A DNA stretch of 64,000 bases from Lepisosteus oculatus (taxonomy: Eukaryota; Chordata; Actinopteri; Semionotiformes; Lepisosteidae), in contig NC_090703.1 of NCBI RefSeq assembly GCF_040954835.1, forward strand, positions 8,489,001-8,553,000, read 5' to 3'. A model generated the notes under the pieces. It did no database searches and was not told the DNA's origin. It saw only the letters and a list, made by a program, of their open reading frames with translations. The stretch's first letter is position 1. Every line of letters starts with the position of its first letter. Positions 28,458 through 43,100 of the stretch are shown here, piece by piece. Position numbers and translations under genes: made by a program.

Positions 28458-31400
28458 GGCTACTGAGAGCCGGATACCAAACCGAAAGGGCGAGTTAATG
28501 CAGCGTAATGCTAAACTTAATGGCTCAACTAACAGCAAAATGCACCAGCAACAGCGCCGACTTTGACTGGGAGGCGAAATGCATTTATTAACATAAATGT
28601 CTGGTATAACGTCTTAGTAGGATTGGTCGAACATTATTTAGACAGGGTGAAATGTCATCAGAGAATACGCGACAGTTTTACAAATTTCAGACACGATCTA
28701 TTTCGGCCCAGTGTGGCAAATTCACTTATTATCATCTAGATATGCCTCGAAATCATCATCTGCCATCAGACGTTTGCAAAAATAATTAAAGATACCGTGA
28801 CAGTTTTGCAATTTTATATTTTTGCAAATGTACAAATGATCGTGATTGTACAATCATGTACATTTTTTGCATGCGGAATACTTAGTGTTCGGTTGCAATT
28901 TGAGATGTGATTGTATATTCCTTATCACATTATATAATGTATCGTCATGTAAAATGTAAAATTGTGTCTTTGCTGTGTACTGGCCTTGAAGACACCTGTG
29001 CAGAATCGATTCCTTCTTTCTGTCTGAATTGCCTTGCAGATCATTTTTTTCTGATTGATGATGAATACTGTTTTTTTTTTGTTTTTTTTTTTATTAATAT
29101 TGATCTATGAAAATAGGTGGTTTGATTCCTAGTAACAGCAGAAGGGGTTTGTCATATTTCTAAGGTTTTTAAACAAGTGATCCAACACCCAGTCTATGTT
29201 TTGACCGGCAATAAGTGTAAAAAAAACTTCTTATTTAAATGAGAATTTTAAATCCTGTTTAATTAAGACAATTGTATTTTCAGAATTGGTATTTCAAAAA
29301 ACTAGATTAATACATACTTTATTGATCCCGTGAGAGAAATGGCAAAACTGGCTTGTGAAACAGATGATCAAAAAGATTACAGAATCCAACCAATTCAGAG
29401 GGAGCTCTCTGGATTATAACATCTGGCCCTGTAAGTACTCTGTAAATAATAGCTGAAGATCTTATTATTTTCATTTTTAAAGGAAAGCACAGTGGTATTC
29501 TGCTGCTATTTTATGGATTACCCAGTTACATCAAGTCTGATTTGTCCTGTTGCCAGGGATACCTCCCTCCTGAGATGCTTAAGAAACAAACCGATATGAA
29601 ATCCAAACACTCCCACAGATTAGTGTTGCTTAGTCCGTTGTTCCCCAGAGAAATCACTGCTCGAACCCCGCTTTGTGCTTTTCTCCATTGGTTCCGCAGT
29701 CACCCTGATTCTTGCAGACCATATTAACTAGTAAAATGACTTACTGCTCTCACCATACCAAAGCTCCCTTTTAATTGCGTATTAGAAAACATGGCCGAGG
29801 AATGACAGACTCTCCTGTTTTCTTGTTAACGGAAAAGGGTAACTGATCTGTTTCAGACACAGAGGATTATAAGACGCTGGCCACCTAATTGTTTTGTTAA
29901 TGGAGTTTTTTTGAGACAAATCATGACAAGATACTGCACATGTGAAATACAGTGTATCCTCACTTACATCTGTTTCATTATAGTCAGCTTTTAGCGTTGA
30001 GAACAAAGATAGTGTCCTGAAAGGTGCACCTGCATTAATCACTATCTAACGTCAGGGAAGGAAATGGTCAATATCCCGAGCACTGAGTGTCTCTGTGTGG
30101 AGATCTGTTGCTTCTCTGTTCAGAGGTGAGAAGGAACCTGCAGAATATTTTAAAGTTTGGTAACGTTCCCAGGCATCCAAAAGAGAAGTTAATTCCACCT
30201 CCCACTCAAGCTCACCTGAAAGGCCAGGATTTTTTTTTCCCCCCGACTTTTAATTTGTTTTCTCCAGGCAGACGTTGTCTGCTTCCTCCCTCAGGGCTTG
30301 AGTGCAGACGCAGGTCTGCGTCACCGTTCTAATTTTACTGCTGTTGATGCTGATGTTAAAAGAAGCTACTGGCACCTGCTATTTCTGCGGCTCCATCTCT
30401 CTCTGGGGCTGGCAGGTGGTATAAATAGAAAGAGTAATTTTACGCTGCATGATTTCACAGTCGGGAGCCAGAGTGGATTGTAGCACCAGAGTTCGGTGTG
30501 AAAGAATGGAATTACTATGATCAAATCACACTGTGCACACACTTAAAAAAAAATAGAATGCAATTTGGTCAGTCTTTCAAGCCCAGCCCTGATGGATGGT
30601 AAAACAGTATGCTGGGCCTGTGCTTTTTCATCCTTCCTAACAGAGCAGAGGGATTTGAACAGATAATGGCTTCAAGTGCTATTAAATGTCCAGTTGCCAG
30701 TTAAGAGGATTAACTATGTTTTGGTTAAAAACTAACGCATTTTAATGCTTTTGTGTTTTCCAATACACTTAGTTTTGTTAATGTGGTCTGTTTCACGGTC
30801 TGTTGTTTTTGCAGTACAGTTGGCTTCCTCATCACTGTCAGAGATCTGTACTTTTTCAAAACTTTTTTCAGTCATGTATACATAAAGGTAGTGATTGTCC
30901 CATTTTTCATTACCGGGCTCAGTTTGGAGCAATCGGGATGAAATGAGTGAAATACATGTTAAATTATTACAGCATTTATTTTCTTCCTTGAATTGAATGT
31001 TTCTGCTCTTGCTACATGACTAGTGGAAGCTGATAAATTGCTTCCTCTAGAATTTCAGACATGCAAAGATAAGAGATATTAGAGGACTTTAATTCATGGA
31101 AGACACACAGCCATCAAACAGAGGTATAGTATTTCTACAGTCATTGAAGGTCAGCAAGACCTCAGTAGTCAGGAAAACACTTCACAGGGTGTGTGTCTCA
31201 TTACTTGATTGTTTGATTACAACAGAGCCAAGTTAGATATTGCAACGTTCTGGATAAGGTTTACCGCCTGCTTCTACACAACTATCTCGCACATGTTACG
31301 CATTTCCTGTGTCGGAGTTCTGCTTACTGATTGAGAAAATTCACTGTAAATAGAGTCCAAGGGAGCACGCTGAATCAAAACTGAATCCTTTAAATGCCGG

Positions 31401-33104
31401 AGTAGTCAAGAGATTTGTCCTGTTCTTGCAAAAGTCTTATTTATTGCCCCTTTCTAAGTAAGGCGTGCCTTGAACTATATCGAATTGTACTTCAGCACAG
31501 ATTGATAAAACAGACAATGAAGTCATTATCCGGTGATGCAGCTAAAGAGGACACACTTTGTTGTTTATTGATACTAATCATGGAGTTCCCAAGTACTCCT
31601 GAGTATTATTAGAGACGTAGACTGAAATTCAGCGCTAAAAATGATGTTAATGTGAACTGTGCAGCTTACTACACAAAGATTAATATGTATGGGAGAGAAC
31701 TTGAAAATAAGATACTATATATTTATAAATAAATAGCCTGTCTAAGACAGAAACATAAAAACATTATCCATGCACTCAGTTTTTCCTCCACGACAGCAAA
31801 GAAGAATTACATCATGAGCAAAGTCATAAATGCACTTTAGCTTTATCAGTAACAGATATAAATACCTGAAGAAACAGACAGATGGCACATGTACACAGCT
31901 TAGGAAACATTTGTTTAACGTAACATAGGTAGTGACATCATACTGACCAACTGAGTCAATCTCTGCTTCTTTTATCACACAAAGAGTGAATGTTGTCTTA
32001 TGTGGCTTTCAACAAAACTCACAACCAGAACAACTGAAAGAATAAAAACAACAGCCTAATTCTTGTAGATTAAAATCTTTTACAAAATATTGTCTCATAT
32101 TGACAGGTTTATGACCCAAGAGTTGAGGTGTGATTGCATTCGTGTTATATTTTTATCAACTGGGAGGTAAGTCATGTTCTGCAATCAGCCACAGATGTCT
32201 GAGCCCAATACACTCTGTACAAGTAGGGCATGTCTAGTCTAGAACTAGCTGGAACCTGTACTGACAACTTGAGTGAGCTGTCTTCTGTGCATTAATTCAC
32301 TTTGTTCCGGTGAAGCAATATAAGCAATATGCAAGAAGATTCTGTTTAAAATATGTTCTGTGCTACACCTGAATTTCACAAGCAAAATATTTAGTCATGC
32401 CTTTTCCACCCTGCGCCACTACTTCCCTGTTTCGAAAAACACAGCTGAAGAAAGAAGCTTCATGCACTACAGTGTGTTTTTAAGAAGTTGGAATTTAATT
32501 GAGGGAATGTCTGATCACTAGAAAAAGGGAAACATCCAGTTTCCATGAATATAGCTGTGTCTCAGCTCAGATGTACCATCCTGAATACTAGAGAAGAGTA
32601 CTGAAAACATAAGAGCCTCACCCTACATTATAGTTTAGGTACAATAGCAATTGAAGCAGCTGCCTGGGCTCTTGTTTTTTATTCAAGGAGTTTTGAAATT
32701 TGTAAGACGACAAAAACAACAACAACAAAAAAAACATATTAAAAAACCACACAAAAAACAAAAACAAAAAAATACAGCCAGACCATAAACAAAAATAAGG
32801 GTCTCACTCTGCAACCTAGCCTAAAAAATAAAACATGTATTTGACCTACAGCACCATTGAAAACTCACTGCTCTACAGGGCTGATCATTATGAACATCTT
32901 TAAGACAACTTTGAATTCTAGCTTTTGATTTGCATAAGCAATATTGTCATTTTAAAGCAATGCAATTACATTTTAAATATTGCTACAGGAGCAATGTAAA
33001 GTAGGATCTGGATTCACTATAGTAAAGCATCATAATATTTGGGAGTATTAATCACAATAAAAACGAAAATACCATTCACTAACATTAAAGTAGTAATGCA
33101 AAGG
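28458..33104. other. Intergenic, AT-rich; TMED10 promoter at the left end, otherwise no gene
   Basis: The first 100-150 bases should contain the TMED10 promoter. Beyond a short LINE tail at 29308-29400, I find no coding exon, RNA gene or motif cluster in this 4.6 kb. A/T runs such as the CAACAACAAC tract near 32715 are simple repeats. Confidence 0.4.
29308..29400 (-). repeat. LINE 3'-tail remnant
   Basis: The run 'tactttattgatcccgtgag' followed by 'aaat' resembles the reverse complement of the 3' end of common fish LINEs ('tttattgatccc..gggaaatt'). Only about 90 bases can be assigned. Confidence 0.4.
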
Positions 33105-33260
33105 AACAAGTAATAGGTTTATTCCATGCTGAAAAGAGAAGAGAGAAGACACAACGTTTCACCCTTGTGGCCTTCTTCAGGCGTAAGAAGCCTTCTTCAA
33201 AGCCAGAACATTGTGTCTTCTCTCTTCTCTTTTCAGCATGGAGTAAACCTATTACTTGTT
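33105..33260. repeat. Palindromic repeat element, about 54-base arms
   Basis: The left arm (33105-33158) reads AACAAGTAATAGGTTTATTC and so on. It is the reverse complement of the right arm (33207-33260) with only a few mismatches. Both arms include GCTGAAAAGAGAAGAGAGAA. The 48-base centre holds two smaller CCTTCTTCA-type repeats. The downstream flank 'ctacgcacgctgacgcagct' may belong to the same element. Similar wording ('cttcttcaggc..', 'aacgttgtgtc') is frequent in fish repeats, so this is probably a transposon-derived hairpin, but I cannot name the family. Confidence 0.75.
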
Positions 33261-34030
33261 TCTTTGCAGACTACGCACGCTGACGCAGCTGCCCACTTAA
33301 AGTAGTAATATCAGCCAAAGACGTATACCAGCCCAATGTAATTGTTTTTTTAACTCCAGTACTACATGCATGGTAAAGGACAACACCCTTGCCAGTCAAT
33401 GTTGATATTCAATGTGTGTTAATGTTCCAAACTGGTGAGTGCGAGTTCAAATTGTCGCAGAGGTACAGTACCAGCGTTACAAGTAGAGGCTTAGGAACTG
33501 AAATACAGTAGTTTGGAGACAAGGTCCATGAGCCTTAATGGACCCTGATCATTGTAAACCTGCTCATTGTAAACACTTGAAAGAAACACATTTTTATCTT
33601 GTCATTCTGAATTTAACTGAAAATTAGAAATGTCAATTATGTCATCTGTAAGGAGCTTTTTACATCTGTGAAAATTTTTACCTAGCAGTCTAAACATCCT
33701 GTATTGCCTTTGTGAATGATGCAATATTGGAAAGTTACCAATATGATTTAGGAATGTTTGCCCATTAATAAGACTGAGTGCAGATAATGTTAACAGTTAA
33801 GCAATGCTGCTGTGTGTATGTTCTCTCTCATTGATTATTTTACACTTAGAACCCTTAATATGATAAATAAAATATGATTTAAAGAAATTGATTTCTCTTT
33901 TGTCAACATATCATATGTTTATAATATGTTGCTTTTGCTTAAGTCAGTTTTAAATACTGACAGTACACATCAGAAAATATGAAAATAATACAAAGGTGTA
34001 AACATCGATATTGACAAAGTTTCTAGATTA

Positions 34031-34074
34031 TATGTAATGTGTCACTTTCTGATATGTAATGTGTCACTTTCTGA
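34031..34074. repeat. Two exact 22-base tandem copies
   Basis: TATGTAATGTGTCACTTTCT followed by GA occurs twice without a gap (34031-34052 and 34053-34074), identical over all 22 bases, which suggests a recent duplication. Confidence 0.9.
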
Positions 34075-34837
34075 TATTACATCTACAACAAATGCAGCAG
34101 ATGCTGAAGTTAATACAGTGGTCTATCTGATGACCCATACTAGGCAGTAATAGAGGTTAGGAAGAAAAAAAACATAAACTCATTTACAAGCTCCTGTGAA
34201 CAGGTTGCTAATAGCTAATTAATTGATCTGAGAATGTCATCCGGCCATTTCTGGAAATAAGCTGTTTTAAGCAAATGTTTTCATCTTTTTCACACAAGGT
34301 GCAGTTCATTAAGTGTGTAAGCTTTGTTTTCATCTCCAGCAGCCTAACACACGTCTCAAAATAAGTGGATAACAGGCCATCTCATTGAGCACTCGAACAC
34401 ATCTTCTCTGGGCTTAAATACATGAAAGAGCTAGGAATAAATGTCACGGGGTAGTAAAAAAAATATTTTTAAATGAGAAAATACATTAGCAGGTGAGAAC
34501 ATTCAGATTTCGTGAATGAATAAGCATATATTATCTACACACAATGGACCAGAGGGTGATACTTTTCAGCCTGTCTCAGATATTCCAAACCAACGACCCA
34601 GTTAGGAAAACGGGTACACCATCCTGTAGGGGGCGCCCTCCTGCAGGTGGCAAATTTAACTAGGGATGTCAAATCCCTGTTTTTCTATCTAGGTTTTCTA
34701 GAGCTCTTTACAGCCCCAGCCATTGAAGTTATTAAACTTGACAGACTAAGCCAATAATGTTAGGTTGCCATATGAGAACATTAAAAAAATGACACTTCGT
34801 TGAAAGGGGAGTCATTAGAACAGATCAATTTTCGAAT

Positions 34838-34880
34838 CGCTTTACCCAGTACAGGGTCACAGGGGAGCCAGGGATTTGTA
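34838..34880. repeat. Fragment of the same fish repeat family as 13255-13402
   Basis: The run 'gctttacccagtacagggtc' then 'acaggggagccag' matches the part that normally precedes the 'agcctatccca' module in this family. Only this piece remains. Confidence 0.45.
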
Positions 34881-36324
34881 TCAATATCTATTGAACAGTG
34901 CTGTGTTTGTGAGATATAATTCGCCATTATGTATATATACAGTAGGTTGCATATATGTATGTAATATGTAACAATATATTACAGAGACATACAGGTACCT
35001 GTAAGTACCTCTTCTTGGTCTACATACAAGCACTCAGCTTCCCGTTCTTCTGTAAGATTTGCTCTTAGCCTTTCTGAATCTTGTTTAGAAACAGCAAAAT
35101 AAAGTATTAAATAAAGATCTCCTATAGAAACGCTACTGTGCGCAGGACGGGATCGGGTAAGCGGACAGTGAAATTAGCGCCGTGGTCGAGCCGGGGGTAG
35201 AGGCTGTGGAAAACCTGTACCTGTTTAGACAATTCAACGGGGCAGCAGACTGGACCGGTCCAGCACTATCATCAACACAGTCTCTCTCTCTCTCTGGGAT
35301 GGTCAGCTCTCTCTCTCTCTTAATCACCCGTGCGCTTAGCGTTCGAACAAGAGAAAAAGGAAGAATCGTCATTAATATCATTGAAAATTCCTCCCGGACG
35401 CAGAATTACGAACCAAAAAGGAGGACATGTCCGGGACAATACGGTATAATGGTGGGGCTGCGTTAGGTTGTGAAGAGCTCGCTGGGACTGAAAACCTGCA
35501 GACACACCGGCCCTCCAGCGACAAGCCTGGAAAACCGTCTGATTTCTTGGTTGTTGAAACATGCTGTTGACACTTCAGCAGAGTAGGAGTGTTTGGCAGT
35601 GAATTATCCTGGTGTCCTGGATAAACTCCAGTCCGAATTTGTAGAGTGTGACTTCCCTTCCCTCCGAATTCATGTGGTGTTTCCTGACTTCTGCACCTCA
35701 AGTTGAGATCGGGGGAGGAAAGTGCTCCCTCCTACACGCAAGATAGTGCATAATCCATGGTGATAACAAGTGCTATAATAAATGCAATTAGTTATTATAG
35801 AAATATGTATTTTGCTTATTAGACATAGTCTTTAATTTCGGTACTTTTTTTTCTAAATTTACTGAGCGCTAATTCGCTCAGTAAATAATTATAAATGCGC
35901 GGGGGCACACGTCATTCACCAGTAAGTTCAATTAACGTACTACACCGACTGCGCAACAAAACCCCGAATATTCACTTAGAATCCACAATGCGATAAATAA
36001 AATATGATCGAAAGGTTCTCAAAATACCCGCATCTAGTGCATTAGCTCTCCCTTGGTATGATAGAAACAACTCTTTAAGTTGTGCTCACAGCACAAAGCA
36101 TATTGCTTTAAGTTCCATAAATATCCACAGTGCCGATCTGTGGTTTCTGAGCGTTGAGTTAGGACAGTCAGCATCATGATTGTTTTGCATATATTTCATA
36201 TCATTTGCAGGCGTATCATTTCTGAAAAGAGCACATTAACATTAAAATGACAGCTGATGCTTACAACAAACCAGGGAAAGTGAGGCCGTGCATTTTAATT
36301 GTGGAAATATCATAATACCCAAAT

Positions 36325-37560
36325 GTAACTCTTTCATATTGTAGAGATCTGCTCCTCTCTGACATGGTGTTTTTCTGTAACCCTACCCCTTTACCCTCTG
36401 GCTCCCCCTTTCCCGCCTATAGAAGGACTGAGAGACCCTCTCTTCCCGCCTGGAATCTTTCAGGAGCAGCATCTCTGCTTTTCCTACCCCCCCCACATGA
36501 GAGTAGCACTCTCGCTGGAAACAGAAAGGGCAATAAAGCTTCCTCACGACCCCGAACACCAGCTTCCTTCCTTCCACTCGCTGCCCAAGCACACCCAACA
36601 TCACACTGGTGTCAGAGTGGGGTAACCTTCACCTGGCGTGGAACCCGGCACCGAAGAAAGGGTGGATTCATCCGTGGTGAGGAAGCACCTGGAGGAGACG
36701 GCAGATCTTCAATAGCAGGTATGGTGGAGCGCTCAAGGCTGTGCTCAGAGCTGTGTAGGAAAGAACCAGCCAAGGACCTGTCACCCAGCCAAGGTGAGCA
36801 TCCTGGGACTCTTCTCCTGTAGTTCCTCTGCTGGGTGCCGCAAGCGCCCCATTGACACCGGTGATGCCCACCCCATCGGGCACCAGCCCCACTGCCTGTG
36901 GGCACAGTGAAGACAGGCTGCCCAGAGGGCCCTAGAGGAGATACTGCACACAGGGATAATGAACCCTGGAGTATGATAATGAATAATGAATTGTCATGCT
37001 GCCCAAGAAGGACAGAACCTGGAGGTTCTGTGTTGACTACCAGCACCTGAATGCTGTAATGTAGAAAGACTCCTACCTCGTACACCAGAGGTCGTCCCTC
37101 GACCCGAAGAGCTGGTATTGGCACATGCAGCTGGCACCAGGCTCCCACTCCTAGGCAGCCTTCTCCACAGGGAATGGGCTGTGGCAGTTTAAGGTAATGC
37201 CCCAGCCCCCTTGGAGAGGCTGAGTGTCTGGGCATGCCAGAGATTCGGCCCATGCCCCTGCACCCCCACTGCAACAGACTCCAGGGACAGCTGGGCACAC
37301 AGCACAGCTTGGTCCTTGGTCCTTGGTCTCTGCACAGCACTCAGAAGACTGGGATCTGCAACTGCCCCTTCTGCTCCACACCTGCAGCTCAGTGGTCCAG
37401 TAGTCCAAACCCACCTCCCTTAAGCTCGGTTAGGAGCTCCAGCAGAGGGGGACGTCGTTAGCCCCTGGAACAAGGCCCCGCTGAGGAAGAGCTGGGCTAC
37501 ACCGCACAGCTAAGAGAGCGCATGGAGACAGTCAGCTGGTTCCCAGTGGGCAACATGTCA
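36325..37560 (+). mobile_element. Old Ty3/Gypsy-type LTR retrotransposon fossil, truncated
   Basis: A 5' LTR-like segment lies at about 36325-36606, with a poly(A)-type signal near its middle. It is followed at 36607 by TGGTGTCAGAGTGGGG, which sits where a primer-binding site would be. Further on, reverse-transcriptase wording of the Gypsy family can be seen (RFCVDYQHLNAV near 37015-37055). The element is clearly broken and much reduced: most of pol is absent and no matching 3' LTR is seen. Several breaks and large losses point to an old insertion. The ends are approximate. Confidence 0.6.
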
Positions 37561-39320
37561 GAACCAAGGGTGAGGAACTGCCCTTCAAGTAATCTTTGGG
37601 TTTCTTGAACCTTCAAAACTGTAATCTGCGATTCAATGTTCAGGATTCAGAGGCACTCGGTGTGGGTCCAACATAATTCAAACATAATGTTCACACATGA
37701 CTGACACGTAAGTCAAATAAAGTCTCATTTCTAAGGGCTGTTTTTATGCCTTATTGAGTCTTGAAGTGCTATACAAAAACATGTATAATAAAAAATAAAT
37801 ATCTGTTAAAATAAAACAAAAAGATACAAGAGGTGGTACCTAGAAAAAAAGTTACCTGTTGTTTTCAACCTGTCGTATGGTAGAAATTTAGATCCAGTGG
37901 AGTAAGGCTATATAAACCTTTTTAAGTTAAAAATATAATAATTTTAAATCCACTGTAAATTTTACAGATAACCACTGGAGTGATGGCAAAAGTCACAAGT
38001 GATCCTCCGTTATGTCCGTTATGTTTTAAATGCTGACCAGCAAAGCTTTTACAATAATCGATTCTAGAGAAAGAATATTCAAGCTTCTTAACATCAGACA
38101 CCAACAAACATGGACATGGTTCGAAACCAAAACCCAAATGAAAATGAGATTTTAATGGCAGAAACGCCAGAATCCGAGATTTAGGCTTTAAAATTGTTGA
38201 GAAAATTGTTTAAAATGTTGAGAAAATTAAATATATATACGACAAAAAAAAAACCACAACAACTTTCCAACCAAATAAATACATGGAATTAAATTTTCCG
38301 TGTTCTACCGAAGAAAAAGAAATGGGAGGAGCAGAGGTATATTACAATACTTAGAAACACTGCATGAAGTATAGCCTTCCTTCAAAGAGCTGCCGGTAAA
38401 AAGCGCGTTTCTTTCGGTAGGAAAGACTAGTTCTATAAACTTTTAAAGACGGTTGACACAACAGCATGGAAAGATCCACGAGTCGTCAATAGTGAGGATG
38501 AGATGTCATACCCAGCGTTCTGTATGCAAATATTTGCACAAGGCCCGCTTGTTCCATTGCATTGAGTCGCATTCAGAAGAGCTGTTACAGATCATTCGGC
38601 TCGTACTGTACATATATTTTCGGTTTCCATAATGATGGCGTGCCGATGGAATGCTCTTTTGAAATAACATATTTCTTTCCTTGTATAAACGTGCTATTGA
38701 AATTGCACATATATGTATTTTAAAATGTATAGCTTGTTTGCCATCCCTTTTATTTTCTTCTTGCTACTAAACATCCACCAAGAAGCTGCGCCCCGTTGCT
38801 GAAAATAGTATTCATCCTATCCCAATTCTGTAAAATCATAGAATATACAATCTGTTTGAACTTCTTTGATATGTGCTAGCTGGGGGGCATTTAAGGACAG
38901 AGGAACCCCTCATCATAACTTGAGCAGTATCAGCAAAACCTTTTGTTTTTTTAAATCGGTTTATTTCTTGTGTTGGGAAACATTTAAAACCTACTGCACT
39001 GTCAATGAAAATGCACTCACTTTTCATGACGATGACAGATTTGCTGGGGATATTTTGTCAGGACTTCACGAAATGTTTAATAGTTCTTTGGTCATACCAA
39101 CAAATACGGAGACTTACACATGGAAATAATTCATGCAACTTACTGAAAGGTTCATTTTAAAATAATGTAGTAAGAAGAATAACAATTCGCGCTTGCTATA
39201 AAAGATAGGTGATAACATCTCCGTTTCTCCACCCTTGCTATCGCGCCCGCGTGTTTCGCGCGAGACGTTGACCATCTTCTCACAGTTATATCCTGTAGCA
39301 ACTGATGAAAACACTTTTCT
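37561..39320. other. Intergenic, AT-rich, no gene recognised
   Basis: No exon, RNA gene or clear repeat is supported in this 1.7 kb. The GC content rises only near the right end, where the enhancer candidate begins. Confidence 0.3.
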
Positions 39321-39526
39321 AGTCACCATGGAAACGGCGCAACTGGTTGGCCAGACGCAACTGAGAGCCGTCCTTCCGTACTCTTGCGTCTCGAGTTTCC
39401 AGAATTTTCCAACACGGTAGAAGTTAACTGGTTTTCTCTATATTTGGGCACGGAAGTGAGACGTCATGGCGTTCGCATATCAGGGGTTGAGAAAAAATGG
39501 TAACACGCATTGACGTTTGTGCTCTG
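39321..39526 (-). promoter_or_regulatory. Candidate activity-responsive enhancer downstream of the minus-strand FOS (mirror copy of 52065-52272)
   Basis: Read on the minus strand (the FOS sense), five blocks occur in order. (1) 39526-39506: CAGAGCACAAACGTCAATGCG core, a CRE half-site. (2) 39464-39445: ACGTCTCACTTCCGTGCCCA, a CRE half and an Ets site, leading into CCAAATATAG, a CArG box with one mismatch. (3) 39404-39397: TTCTGGAA. (4) 39377-39363: GGAAGGACGGCTCTC. (5) 39335-39321: GTTTCCATGGTGACT, an RFX-like palindrome. The same blocks occur in the same order beyond the plus-strand FOS. The element lies 1.2 kb past the FOS stop and about 0.6 kb past its poly(A) signal. The region is locally CpG-rich. 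Enhancer function is inferred; CRE plus SRF/TCF sites are typical of FOS control. Confidence 0.6.
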
Positions 39527-40127
39527 ACGTTTTAGGACAGCCATAGAAACGGAACAGTAAACAGCAGTAGCTGTAGGGTATTCTGGAGAATGTAATGGAT
39601 GAATGATTAGGCTTTCTTGTCTATAAGGGTGTTGATAAGGTGAAGATTAGAGAAATGACCTTTATTTGTAAATCTATAATAGTTATTCAATTGCGGTCTT
39701 GAGATTTTTTTGTGTTTGAAAAGGATATCGATGGTACGACTCCTAGAGCAAAGTATGGCATTTGAGTCAGAGAGGCACAACAAACTTCTTTTATCCCCAA
39801 AACGTTTGTTTAGCGTGAAGAGATTGTCGTGTAAGGATGGGACGCATTTGGATTTTGCAACTTTTCAAAAAAAGCATCGACTCACGTGTGATGCACCTTC
39901 TACAAACAAACGCGTTTTTTTTTGTCTACTCGATTTTTAAGCTTCGTTTTGGAGAGAAACAAAAAAAAACGAGACCGCCATCGTAAAATAACCAGGAAAA
40001 ATATAAAAGCTATAGTCATTATCCCTCTCTCATTTTAGAATCCAAACCGTTTCATAACGTGCAAGTGTTACACTATGACCAGACATTAAAAACCCAGCGA
40101 AGACCAAAATAAAACACCGTTATAATC

Positions 40128-40133
40128 TTTATT
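40128..40133 (-). terminator. fos: Poly(A) signal AATAAA, minus-strand FOS
   Basis: TTTATT on the plus strand reads AATAAA on the minus strand, 573 bases past the stop. The 3' untranslated region between them is AT-rich and has AU-rich element cores. The clearest is TGTTTATTTATG at 40260-40249 (minus), as expected for an unstable immediate-early mRNA. Confidence 0.7.
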
Positions 40134-40705
40134 GTCTGTTACAAGAACCAAACAAGCTTGGATTGTTCATTTAGTTTGACGAACATTGTATAACTTCTAA
40201 AGTAGAAAAATAAAACTAAAATATAAATATCAGAAAAAAGTTAGTTTTCATAAATAAACAATAAAAACGTTTTCACAGAAAACTTTCAAACTCAGATTTT
40301 GACCACCCAGACCATGGTTTGTTTTGACAAAGCACAGCATTTATAAGTATCACAGACACAGAATAGTGTACAGTACATACTCCATAAACAAAACAAAAAG
40401 GTTACCAGTATTTATTGGGTTATCACTATTGCCATTAACACTTCAAAGTCAGCTGCACTAACACAACTTCAAATATCTAGCACCAAGAAGATTTAAAGTC
40501 TAAATTTGTAATACTACAAACAATTGACAGAATTGGTAGAATCTGTAATTCTTTTTTTTTTTTTTGCTACATACTTGGAAGAGGCAAGTATGGGTTTTTT
40601 TTTTTTACGCTTAAAGGATAAAAATAAAAGCCTTTTAGGTTTGTCCATGCCATAGCCCTAAGATGATTTAACCTGCATTAGACAAGAAAGTGCTCTGGAA
40701 GTCCA

Positions 40706-42842
<2,137 letters not shown>

Positions 42843-43046
42843 CGTGGTCGGAATCTAAAAGCAAGCCCGCTTTCAAGATTGCCGAGAAAACAGGAATGTT
42901 TGAAGAAATGTAAATGTTAAGGCTGTTCTTTCTTTAGAATGTTTCCGTGTTGGCTGTCGTCTCACGCCCCCTTAGTTTTCTGGTGCTCTCCGACGCGTTG
43001 CGACTCCCAGCTCGAAGTGTATGACAGCGGTAACAGCCAGCAGCTC

Positions 43047-43053
43047 TTTTATA
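43047..43053 (-). promoter_or_regulatory. fos: TATA box of the minus-strand FOS
   Basis: TATAAAA (minus strand) lies 205 bases upstream of the ATG, within GAACTATAAAAGAGCTG. It predicts a start near 43020 and a 5' untranslated region of about 175 bases. Confidence 0.8.
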
Positions 43054-43100
43054 GTTCGCTCGCGAAAAAAAAAAAACAGGGGATCCCCATACGTAATTAT

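Larger units (their letters stand above)
33261..36324. other. Intergenic, no gene recognised
   Basis: It contains a 22-base tandem duplication (34031-34074), a repeat fragment (34838-34880) and CT-rich microsatellite stretches near 35281-35318. A stretch at 35390-35450 with AAGGAGGACATGTCCGGGAC resembles the end of a common MITE. No exon is supported. Confidence 0.35.

Noticed and set aside
36364-36822. 152-codon plus-strand open stretch as a host gene
   Set aside because: It covers the LTR and leader region of the Gypsy fossil and is unlike any host protein.
36612-37340. 242-codon minus-strand open stretch
   Set aside because: It runs antisense through the Gypsy fossil and has no recognisable protein motif.
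39235-39420. Open stretch with an ATG at 39328 and a possible donor, as a coding exon
   Set aside because: It coincides with the enhancer blocks shared with 52065-52272, the peptide is unfamiliar, and the shared blocks are not in a common reading frame. The conservation is not protein-like.
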